Positions 15,486 to 21,881 of a DNA stretch of 22,996 bases are shown piece by piece; position 1 is the first letter of the stretch; every line of letters begins with the position of its first letter. This stretch comes from an uncultured Oscillibacter sp. (GTDB lineage: Bacteria; Bacillota; Clostridia; Oscillospirales; Oscillospiraceae): positions 1 through 22,996 of the forward strand of contig CAMMCS010000012.1 of assembly GCA_946494635.1 (NCBI GenBank), given 5' to 3'. The notes under the pieces were generated by a model, which saw only the letters and a list, made by a program, of their open reading frames with translations, was not told the origin of the DNA and did no database searches. The translations under genes and the position numbers were made by a program.

Positions 15486-15911
15486 TTAGAACAGCGTCCG
15501 CTCATTTTCGCTGAACAGCTTCTGGTTCACCTGGTCCGGGCTCATCCCGTGGAGGATCCCGTAGCTGACAATGGCGTCCCGCCGGTTTTTCGGATACAGC
15601 GGCGCGTAGGATGCCTCCTTCAGCAGATTCTGGGTTTCCTCCAGGGACGCCTCCAGGCCCATACAGATGCAGATCAGCCGGTCCCGGGAGGGAAACCGCC
15701 GGGCGGAAAACACCTGATGGAGGTACACCTCGCTGATGCCGGCGGTCCTGGCCAGGGCCGCCTTGGAGATCTGCCGCCGGTCCAGAAGCTCCACCAGCTG
15801 CTCGGCAATACTCCGCCGGGAGAAGACGTCCTCGTTGTCCCGGAGGTACAGATCAATGTCCGCGTCGTTCATCAGCTCCTGCCGCAGGTCGTCCGTCCTC
15901 TTTTCTTTCAC
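15486..15911 (-). CDS. XRE-family HTH regulator, divergent to a Ser/Thr kinase gene
   Basis: 141 aa from a GTG at 15911 with a GGGGGGC ribosome site upstream. After an acidic N-terminus (about 1-28) comes an XRE-type HTH at about 30-90 (IAEQLVELLDRRQISKAALARTAG, ISEVYLHQVFSARRFPSRDR). The C-terminal part has a conserved-looking block, EETQNLLKEASYAPLYPKNRRD, then a helix ending in NQKLFSENERTLF. It should be a cytoplasmic DNA-binding protein. It shares a 92-bp divergent promoter region with the kinase gene, so it probably controls both itself and that operon. A phosphorylation link to the kinase is a reasonable guess but is not shown by the sequence. The target is unknown. Confidence 0.85.
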   Translation of the reverse strand: MKEKRTDDLRQELMNDADIDLYLRDNEDVFSRRSIAEQLVELLDRRQISKAALARTAGISEVYLHQVFSARRFPSRDRLICICMGLEASLEETQNLLKEASYAPLYPKNRRDAIVSYGILHGMSPDQVNQKLFSENERTLF

Positions 15912-15923
15912 ATGCAGCCCCCC

Positions 15924-15952
15924 TTTACTTTCCGGCCAAAACCGTATATACT
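15924..15952 (+). promoter_or_regulatory. Predicted promoter of the kinase operon
   Basis: The -35 is TTTACT (15924-15929), the spacer is exactly 17 bases and the -10 is TATACT (15947-15952). Transcription would begin near 15959, about 45 bases before the kinase start. The AT-rich stretch here is also the only candidate region for the divergent XRE gene's promoter. Confidence 0.6.
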
Positions 15953-16003
15953 AAAATTTAAAACATTCCGCGGCCAAAAACAATATGCTGGCTGCATCGG
16001 GTT

Positions 16004-16717
16004 TTGGGGGTGAGTCCCGTTTTTACCTGGCTGACGCACACATTGGAAGAAAATTTTACGCCGGTCCGGCTGCTCAAGGAGAGCTCCCGGGGCAGCATTG
16101 ATCTGATCTGCCACAGGAAGACCCGGCAGGAGTTTATCCTCCGCCGCTTCCGGGGCAATCCGGAGGTGTACCGCAAGCTCCTGGGCTGCTCCTGCCGGCA
16201 CCTGCCCGCCACCCTGGAGGTGGCCTCCCAGGGGGAGGAAAACCTGGTGCTGGAGGAGTTCGTCCGGGGGGACACCCTGGGCTACCTGCTCCGGGGCTCC
16301 CTGTTTTCCCCGAAGGAGACCTGCGAGACCGTCGCCCAGGTCTGCCAGGCCCTGTGGGTGCTCCACTCCATGGCCGCCGTCCACCGGGACGTGAAGCCGG
16401 AGAACGTGATCCTCCGGGGGCGGGAGGCGGTGCTCATCGACTTCGACGCCGCCCGGCTGCTCAAGCCGGAGCGGGAGGCGGACACCCAGATCCTGGGCAC
16501 CACCGGCTTCGCCGCCCCGGAGCAGTACGGCCTGTCCCAGTCGGACACCCGGACGGATATCTACGCCACCGGCATCCTCATCAACGTGATGCTCACCGGG
16601 GAGCACCCCTCCAAAAAGCTGGCGGAGGGCCGGATGGGGCGGATCGTCACCCGGTGCACCCAGGTGAACCCCAAAAAGCGGTACCAGAGCGTGCTGCAGC
16701 TGATGGAGGCTCTCTGA
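16004..16717 (+). CDS. Small cytoplasmic Ser/Thr protein kinase-like protein, catalytic domain only
   Basis: 237 aa from a TTG at 16004; a GTG at 16010 is an equally possible start, and neither has a clear ribosome site. The kinase fold is recognisable by HRDVKPEN (catalytic His127-Asp129, Lys131, Asn134), the metal-binding motif as DFD (146-148, usually DFG), and the activation segment ending GFAAPEQYG. The beta-3 lysine position reads FILRRF, so Arg47 or Arg48 stands where the ATP-anchoring Lys should be, and the Gly-rich loop is degenerate (KESSRGSID). It has no membrane segment or PASTA domain, unlike PknB/PrkC. The stop is one base before the next ATG, so it is co-translated with the beta-helix protein, a likely partner. 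Activity is uncertain because of the Lys-to-Arg change. Confidence 0.88.
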   Translation: MGVSPVFTWLTHTLEENFTPVRLLKESSRGSIDLICHRKTRQEFILRRFRGNPEVYRKLLGCSCRHLPATLEVASQGEENLVLEEFVRGDTLGYLLRGSLFSPKETCETVAQVCQALWVLHSMAAVHRDVKPENVILRGREAVLIDFDAARLLKPEREADTQILGTTGFAAPEQYGLSQSDTRTDIYATGILINVMLTGEHPSKKLAEGRMGRIVTRCTQVNPKKRYQSVLQLMEAL

Positions 16718-16718
16718 T

Positions 16719-18014
16719 ATGCAACAGGATCGAACGACCAGGCGCACATGCCCCTACTGCGGCGCGGAGCTGCCGGAGGAGGCCTCCTTCTGCCCCTTCT
16801 GCGCCCGGAGCGTCAACCAGCGGCAGAAGGTTTCGCCGCCATCGTACCGATGGCGGAAGGCCCTGCGCAGGGCTCTCCCTATTCTGGCGGTTCTTCTGCT
16901 GCTGGCAGCGGCGGGGACGGGCTGGTACCTCTCCACCCGGCCCCAGGTCTACGACGACGGCGGCACGGGGGAGGTGAGCTACACCGATGAGGACGGCACC
17001 TATCAGATCCTTCTGGGCTGGCGGGACACCCCCTACGAACCGGCCCCCGTCATCACCCAGACGGCGGAAAAGGACGGGGAGTACACCTTCCCCGTCTGTC
17101 TCTTCATCCACCACAAGGACACCGGCGTCAACGCCGGGGAGATCTTCCTGCAGAAGGTGGCGTCGGTCACTGCGGAATTTGATACGCCGGATGACCCCGC
17201 CGCCTACATCAGCTATGGTGATCCGGCCTACGACGACTATGTTCCTGATGCCGCCCTCACCAGCTTCACCCACTTCCTGGGCCGGGAAAACTCCGCCCGG
17301 GGCACCTGGACCATCTCCATGAAGAACGGGGATGTGATCTATCTCCACCAGACCCTGAACGTGGAACTGCTCGAGACGGTGGACATCTACCCGGAGGATG
17401 CGCCCATGGACACCATCGAGGACCTCCAGGTCCTGGTGGACTCTTTGGGGGACCGGGTGGGAGAATCTGACGTGGTGAATATCCATCTGCCCGCCGTGAC
17501 CTACGCGGGGACTCTGTCCATCACGGAGCGTCCGGTGAACCTGTATGGCAGTACCGAGGAGGAAGGCCGCACGGTCTTTACCGGCACCGTCCAGGTGAAT
17601 CCGAAGGGCATCAGCCATATCGTCTACCTGTATGACATCGACTTTGTGGGGGACGGCGACGGCGTGGGGATCAGCACCGCCAGACGGACTTGGCCCATCG
17701 GATGCCGTTTCACCGGATGGCGCACCGCCATTTTGTGCCATGGCACCGGCCCTGCCGGCGGCGGGATCTGTCTTTCGGACTGCCAGTTCACCGAAAATCA
17801 GATCGCTGTCCATTACAACAGCAACGGGACCGGATTCTTCAACAGCATTTGGCCCAACTGCGCGTTTCTCAACAATGAAACCGGGCTGCTGTTCGAGGGG
17901 GAGTCCACGGAGGACGCCCTGGACCTGTCCGGCTGCCGGTTTGAGGGCAACGGCACCGACATCGACAACCGCAACGGCCAGCCCCTGGACATCTCCCAGG
18001 CGGTCTTTCAGTAG
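16719..18014 (+). CDS. Zinc-ribbon, single-TM, extracellular beta-helix protein
   Basis: 431 aa, ATG one base after the kinase stop. The N-terminus is a zinc ribbon with CPYC and CPFC (Cys11, 14, 25, 28), followed by a basic stretch and one membrane helix at about 53-71 (LPILAVLLLLAAAGTGWYL). The remaining 360 residues should lie outside the cell. About 75-220 is a mixed region of unknown fold. About 230-431 has repeated short beta-strands and the character of a right-handed parallel beta-helix (LSDCQFTENQIAV, CAFLNNETGLLF, LSGCRFEGNGTDI), as in NosD/pectate-lyase-like proteins. The arrangement suggests a sensor or wall-binding protein with a cytoplasmic docking end near the kinase. Function is unknown; two terminators follow. 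Confidence 0.82.
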   Translation: MQQDRTTRRTCPYCGAELPEEASFCPFCARSVNQRQKVSPPSYRWRKALRRALPILAVLLLLAAAGTGWYLSTRPQVYDDGGTGEVSYTDEDGTYQILLGWRDTPYEPAPVITQTAEKDGEYTFPVCLFIHHKDTGVNAGEIFLQKVASVTAEFDTPDDPAAYISYGDPAYDDYVPDAALTSFTHFLGRENSARGTWTISMKNGDVIYLHQTLNVELLETVDIYPEDAPMDTIEDLQVLVDSLGDRVGESDVVNIHLPAVTYAGTLSITERPVNLYGSTEEEGRTVFTGTVQVNPKGISHIVYLYDIDFVGDGDGVGISTARRTWPIGCRFTGWRTAILCHGTGPAGGGICLSDCQFTENQIAVHYNSNGTGFFNSIWPNCAFLNNETGLLFEGESTEDALDLSGCRFEGNGTDIDNRNGQPLDISQAVFQ

Positions 18015-18053
18015 GCGGCGGGCTGCACAGCGTATGGGAACGGAATATGGAAA

Positions 18054-18086
18054 GCAGCAGGGCGGAAAATCCGCCCTGCTGCTTTT
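18054..18086 (+). terminator. Intrinsic terminator of the kinase operon
   Basis: GCAGCAGGGCGGA (18054-18066), loop AAA, the exact complement (18070-18082), then TTTT (18083-18086). It lies 40 bases after the stop of the beta-helix gene. Confidence 0.88.
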
Positions 18087-18114
18087 CCTGTATTTGAAAG
18101 CGTCTGGTTTTGAG

Positions 18115-18134
18115 AGGGCCTGCAGGCCCTTTTT
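18115..18134 (+). terminator. Second, back-up terminator
   Basis: AGGGCC TGCA GGCCCT (18115-18130; six-bp stem, TGCA loop) followed by T5 (18130-18134), 28 bases after the first terminator. It protects the convergent TetR gene from read-through. Confidence 0.65.
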
Positions 18135-18233
18135 ATGACTTGTGTGCCGGCTTCCGGAGCCGTCCTTCACCGGGCCTGCCGGCATATCAGCGCGGAGAGC
18201 GGCGGGAAGGGGGAGGATGCCGGCGCCTCCAGA

Positions 18234-18854
18234 CTAAGGCCTTTCCCTGTCCTGGCTGCCGGACTGGAATGCAGCGGCGCTGAGGCGGAGCTCCGCGCCC
18301 CTGACCAGATCCCGCAGGATCAGATCCACGAAACGGATCAGATCTTCCGGCGACTCCGGAATTTCTCCGCGCAGCCACTCCTCCGCCAGCGTTGCCAGCG
18401 CCCCGACGCAGAATTTTGTCAGCAGGGAGATTTCCCGGTCATCGGGCTGATCATGCAGCTCGGCGGCAATGGCCCGGATGGCCCCCTCGATGATGGTGTG
18501 GACATCCGCCTGGAAAAAGCGCCGCAGATGGTCCCGGCCCAGAGAGTTCAGGGCGCACAGGCAGACGGCCCGGTTTTCCTGAAGATATTGAAAGAGCTGG
18601 AGCAGGCCATCCTGCCACAGCATGACGCCATCGTGCTCCCGCAGCAGCGCCACGGCTTCTTCCTCAAACAGCCAGCGCATCGCGTCATAGATGTCCTCAA
18701 AATGGTAGTAGAAATGCTGCCGGGCCATGCCGCACACCCGCATGACCTCCGCAACGGAGATCTTTCCCAGGGGCTTTTGCGCCATCAGCCCCTTCAGGGC
18801 GTCACAAATATCCCGCTTGGCTGCGTAGCTGGCTTCATAGGTTCGCTTTTTCAT
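18234..18854 (-). CDS. TetR/AcrR-family transcriptional regulator (DhaS-like)
   Basis: 206 aa from the ATG at 18854, chosen for the GGGAGGT ribosome site just before it; a longer frame from 18917 lacks one. The N-terminal HTH is at about residues 31-52 (KISVAEVMRVCGMARQHFYYHF), ending in the typical TetR FYYHF. The following FEDIYDAMRWLFEEE and the C-terminal helices resemble the DhaS/YxaF group, with a ligand-binding C-terminal domain of unknown ligand. The gene diverges from the 114-aa/MMPL/GLUG operon, and a 50-bp palindrome lies between them. By analogy with TetR-controlled transporters, it probably represses that operon and itself until a ligand binds. Confidence 0.9.
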   Translation of the reverse strand: MKKRTYEASYAAKRDICDALKGLMAQKPLGKISVAEVMRVCGMARQHFYYHFEDIYDAMRWLFEEEAVALLREHDGVMLWQDGLLQLFQYLQENRAVCLCALNSLGRDHLRRFFQADVHTIIEGAIRAIAAELHDQPDDREISLLTKFCVGALATLAEEWLRGEIPESPEDLIRFVDLILRDLVRGAELRLSAAAFQSGSQDRERP

Positions 18855-18890
18855 GAGTACCTCCCAAGAAGACGTGCTTTCATGCAATAC

Positions 18891-18896
18891 AGTATA
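18891..18896 (-). promoter_or_regulatory. Likely -10 box of the tetR promoter
   Basis: TATACT on the minus strand (18896-18891), about 37 bases before the tetR ATG. No good -35 is seen at the right distance, so this promoter may be weak or activator-dependent. Confidence 0.4.
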
Positions 18897-18922
18897 GCAC
18901 AATTCCAGAGGCCGCACATAGA

Positions 18923-18972
18923 TGCAGAATGGCGCCGGGTGTCAGATTTCTGACAGCCGGCGCCATTCTGCA
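18923..18972. promoter_or_regulatory. 50-bp near-perfect palindrome, likely TetR operator
   Basis: The outer arms TGCAGAATGGCGCCGG (18923-18938) and CCGGCGCCATTCTGCA (18957-18972) are perfect complements. Inside, TGTCAGA-TT-TCTGACA (18940-18955) is a second perfect palindrome on the same centre, so only one G/G mismatch per side breaks 24 pairs. It lies between the tetR -10 and the plus-strand -35, outside both predicted transcripts, so DNA binding or cruciform formation is more likely than an RNA role. Confidence 0.75.
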
Positions 18973-18974
18973 CC

Positions 18975-19003
18975 TTGTATTTCCGGCGCCGCGCTTATAT
19001 GCT
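18975..19003 (+). promoter_or_regulatory. Predicted promoter of the 114-aa/MMPL/GLUG operon
   Basis: The -35 is TTGTAT (18975-18980), the spacer is exactly 17 bases and the -10 is TATGCT (18998-19003). The start would be near 19010. The -35 begins three bases after the 50-bp palindrome, and the spacer carries another CCGGCGCC (18983-18990), the inner end of that palindrome's arm. Confidence 0.55.
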
Positions 19004-19032
19004 GGTCACAGCGAGGAAAGGAGTGCTGAGAC

Positions 19033-19377
19033 ATGCATAGGCGGTATCAGGTGACACTTTACAGCCAGATGGGCCCGCGGGAGGGCATTCTGACCCTAAA
19101 CTATCAGGGAAGCTATGTCTCCGGCTCGCTGGATCTGGTGGGCTATATCAACACGGTGCAGGGCGTGCAGGCGGCGGATGGGACGCTTCATCTCTTCCAT
19201 CCCATCCAGACGGTGGTCAGCACCATCCCCTGTGAAACTGTTTTGCGCCTGCAGGCGGGAAGCCTGCGGGGCACATCCATTTCAGAATCCGTCCGGATGC
19301 GGTGGGAGGGCACGCTCCTCCATCAGGAACCCCGGGAAACCTGCCAGCAGCAAACCCAGGAGGAATCGGAACTGTGA
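19033..19377 (+). CDS. Unrecognised 114-aa beta-rich protein, first gene of the MMPL operon
   Basis: ATG with AAAGGAG nine bases upstream (19017-19023). The composition predicts mostly beta-strands: YQVTLYSQMGPREGILTLNY, GSYVSGSLDLVGYIN, then DGTLHLFHPIQTVVSTIPC. There is one Cys near the middle, a second near the end, and a polar Gln/Glu-rich tail. It has no signal peptide or membrane helix, so it should be cytoplasmic or membrane-associated from inside. Its TGA overlaps the GTG of the MMPL gene (GTGA), so the two are translationally coupled. I do not recognise the family. It could be an accessory subunit or a small ligand-binding beta-barrel serving the transporter. Confidence 0.75.
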   Translation: MHRRYQVTLYSQMGPREGILTLNYQGSYVSGSLDLVGYINTVQGVQAADGTLHLFHPIQTVVSTIPCETVLRLQAGSLRGTSISESVRMRWEGTLLHQEPRETCQQQTQEESEL

Positions 19378-21881
19378 GCAAGGAAGCGGAAAAGCCATCC
19401 TTTTTTGAGAAGCTGGCCACGGTCATCGTCGACAAGCGGAATCTGATCTTCTTCCTCTATGCCTGCGCCCTGATCTTCTGCCTGTTCTCCCGGAACTGGG
19501 TCAGCGTCTGCAACGACATCACGGAGTATCTGCCGGAGACTACGGAGACCCGCCAGGGCCTGACCCTCATGGAGGAGGAGTTCACCACCTTCGCCACCGC
19601 CCGGGTCATGGTCTCCCATGTGACGTACGAGATCGCGGCGGACCTGGCGGAGCAGATGGAGCAGATCGAGGGGGTCGCCTCAGCTTCCTTTGGAAGCGGC
19701 GATGTCGGCGCGGACACGGAGGAGGACAGCGAGCCGGAGACGCCGGAGGACATCGCGGAGTATTTCAAGGGGGCGGACGCCCTGATCTCCGTGACCTTTG
19801 ACGGGGAGGAGGAGGACGAAATCAGCCTCGCCGCCCTGTCCGCCATCCGGGAGCTGCTGGAGCCCTACGACTACTACATCGACAGCGCCGTGGGAAACTC
19901 CCAGGCCGCATCCCTGGCCAATGAGATGGGGATCATTCTGGCGGTGGCGGCGGTGATCATCGTGCTGGTGCTGCTGCTGACCTCCCGCTCCTACGCGGAG
20001 ATCCCAGTGCTGCTGCTCACCTTTATCGCGGCGGCAGTGCTGAACCTGGGGACAAATTTTATCTTCGGTGAGATCTCCTTCGTGTCCAATTCGGTGACCG
20101 TGGTGCTGCAGCTGGCCCTGGCCATCGACTACGCCATCATTATGCTCCACCGCTTCCTGGAGGAGCGGGAATATGCCGGGGACCGGGAGGCCTGCATTGC
20201 GGCGGTCAGCGCCTCCATTCCATCCATATCGGCCAGCAGCCTGACCACCATCTCCGGCCTGGCCGCCATGATGTTCATGCAGTTCCGCATCGGCTTTGAC
20301 ATGGGCATCGTGCTCATCAAGGCCATCCTGTTCAGTATGCTCTCGGTCTTTACCCTGATGCCGGGCCTGCTGATGCTCTTTTCCAAGGCCATGGCAAAGA
20401 CCCGGCACCGCAGCTTTATCCCCAGGATCGACCGCTGGGGCAGGTTCGCCCTGAGGCTGCGCCATGTGGGGGTGCCGCTGTTCGCGGCAGCGGTTGTGGC
20501 AGGCTTTCTGCTGTCCAACCAGTGCCCCTATGTCTACGGCTACAGCCAGATCGAGACCGCCCGGCAGAACGAGACCCAGATCGCCGAGGCACGGGTCAAC
20601 GAGACCTTCGGCAGCCAGAACGTCATGGCGCTGATCGTGCCGAGGGGTGACTACGCCAGCGAAAAGGCCCTGCTGGGCCGGCTGGAGAGCTATGACCAGG
20701 TGGACTACGCCATGGGCCTGTCCAACGTGGAGGTCATGGACGGCCATATGCTCACCGACGCCCTGACGCCCAGGCAGTTTGCCGAGGCGACCGATCTGGA
20801 ATACGAGATGGTTTGCCTGGTGTACACCGCCTACGCGGCGGAACAGGAGGAGTACGGCCGGATTGTGGGCGGTATCGACGACTATGCGGTCCCGCTGATG
20901 GATATGTTTTTCTTTGCCTACGACAAGGCGGAGGAGGGCTATGTGGATCTGGATGAGGAGGAACAGGCGGATCTGGATGACTTGTACCAGCAGCTCTCTG
21001 ACGCCCGGAAGCAGCTTTTGGGGGATACCTACACCCGGATGCTGGTGAGCCTGGACCTGCCGGAGGAGGGGGAGGAGACCTTCGCCTTCCTCCAGACCAT
21101 CCACCAGGAGGCGGAGCGGTACTATGACGCAGACAGCGTCTATCTGGTGGGGGACTCCACCAGCGACTACGATCTCTCCGTGTCCTTTGCCCGGGACAAT
21201 ATCATGATCAGCGTGCTGTCGGTGGTCTTTGTCATCCTCGTCCTGCTGTTCACCTTCCAGTCCGTGGGCCTGCCCATCCTGCTGATCCTGGTGATCCAGG
21301 GCAGCATCTGGATCAATTTCTCCTTCCCCGGCGTGACCCGGGAGCCCATCTTCTTCCTGAGCTATCTGATCGTCACCTCCATCCAGATGGGCGCCAACAT
21401 CGACTACGCCATCGTCATCTCCTCCTGGTACAACGAACTGAAAGGGAACATGTCCCGGCGGGAGGCCATCATCCAGGCGCTGGATCTGTCCTTCCCCACG
21501 GTGCTCACCTCCGGGAGCATCCTGTCCGCCGCCGGGTTCCTGATCGGCCGGATCACCACGGAGCCCGCCATCGTGGGCATCGGGGAGTGCCTGTGCCGGG
21601 GGACGCTGATCTCCATGTTCCTGGTCATGTTCATCCTGCCCCAGATCCTGTACCTGGGGGACAAGATCGTGGAGCGGACCCGGTTCAACATCAAGGTGCC
21701 GGAGGTCAGCCACAGTGCCAGCGGAACCGTCTACATAAACGGCCGGGTCCGGGGCCGGATCTCCGGCGTGGTGGACGCCCATATTCAGGGCGTGATCTAC
21801 GGCGACGTCTCCGGGATGCTGGAGACCGGAAGCTATCAGACCAAGGAGGTTCCCGAAAAAGATGAAACAGAACGCCAGTAA
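19374..21881 (+). CDS. MMPL/RND-family transporter with beta-repeat C-terminal tail
   Basis: 835 aa from the GTG at 19374, which has AGGAGG ten bases upstream; the longer frame from 19302 overlaps the 114-aa gene and is rejected. It has the usual two halves: TM1 (about 23-41), an ectodomain (42-183), TM2-6 (about 184-340), TM7 (about 364-382), a second ectodomain (383-605), and the last five TMs. Each half has the MMPL Asp-Tyr pair thought to serve proton coupling (LALAIDYAIIM and MGANIDYAIVI). Members export lipids, siderophores or antibiotics with proton-motive force; the cargo here is unknown. After the last TM, residues about 780-815 form short Gly-spaced strands (GTVYINGRVRGRISG), reminiscent of bactofilin. 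The stop overlaps the next gene by 20 bases. Confidence 0.9.
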   Translation: MSKEAEKPSFFEKLATVIVDKRNLIFFLYACALIFCLFSRNWVSVCNDITEYLPETTETRQGLTLMEEEFTTFATARVMVSHVTYEIAADLAEQMEQIEGVASASFGSGDVGADTEEDSEPETPEDIAEYFKGADALISVTFDGEEEDEISLAALSAIRELLEPYDYYIDSAVGNSQAASLANEMGIILAVAAVIIVLVLLLTSRSYAEIPVLLLTFIAAAVLNLGTNFIFGEISFVSNSVTVVLQLALAIDYAIIMLHRFLEEREYAGDREACIAAVSASIPSISASSLTTISGLAAMMFMQFRIGFDMGIVLIKAILFSMLSVFTLMPGLLMLFSKAMAKTRHRSFIPRIDRWGRFALRLRHVGVPLFAAAVVAGFLLSNQCPYVYGYSQIETARQNETQIAEARVNETFGSQNVMALIVPRGDYASEKALLGRLESYDQVDYAMGLSNVEVMDGHMLTDALTPRQFAEATDLEYEMVCLVYTAYAAEQEEYGRIVGGIDDYAVPLMDMFFFAYDKAEEGYVDLDEEEQADLDDLYQQLSDARKQLLGDTYTRMLVSLDLPEEGEETFAFLQTIHQEAERYYDADSVYLVGDSTSDYDLSVSFARDNIMISVLSVVFVILVLLFTFQSVGLPILLILVIQGSIWINFSFPGVTREPIFFLSYLIVTSIQMGANIDYAIVISSWYNELKGNMSRREAIIQALDLSFPTVLTSGSILSAAGFLIGRITTEPAIVGIGECLCRGTLISMFLVMFILPQILYLGDKIVERTRFNIKVPEVSHSASGTVYINGRVRGRISGVVDAHIQGVIYGDVSGMLETGSYQTKEVPEKDETERQ

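Noticed and set aside
16647..18185. 512-codon minus-strand open frame over the beta-helix gene
   Set aside because: It runs through two plus-strand terminators and opposes a gene with a zinc ribbon and TM helix. No domain seen.
18135..18953. 272-codon plus-strand open frame opposite tetR
   Set aside because: It starts just after a terminator, opposes a clear TetR HTH gene and crosses part of the 50-bp palindrome. No ribosome site.
19017..19032. TPP riboswitch fragment suggested by GCTGAGAC before the 114-aa gene
   Set aside because: Only the short GCTGAGA element is present. The other conserved TPP elements are missing, and it coincides with the ribosome site spacer.
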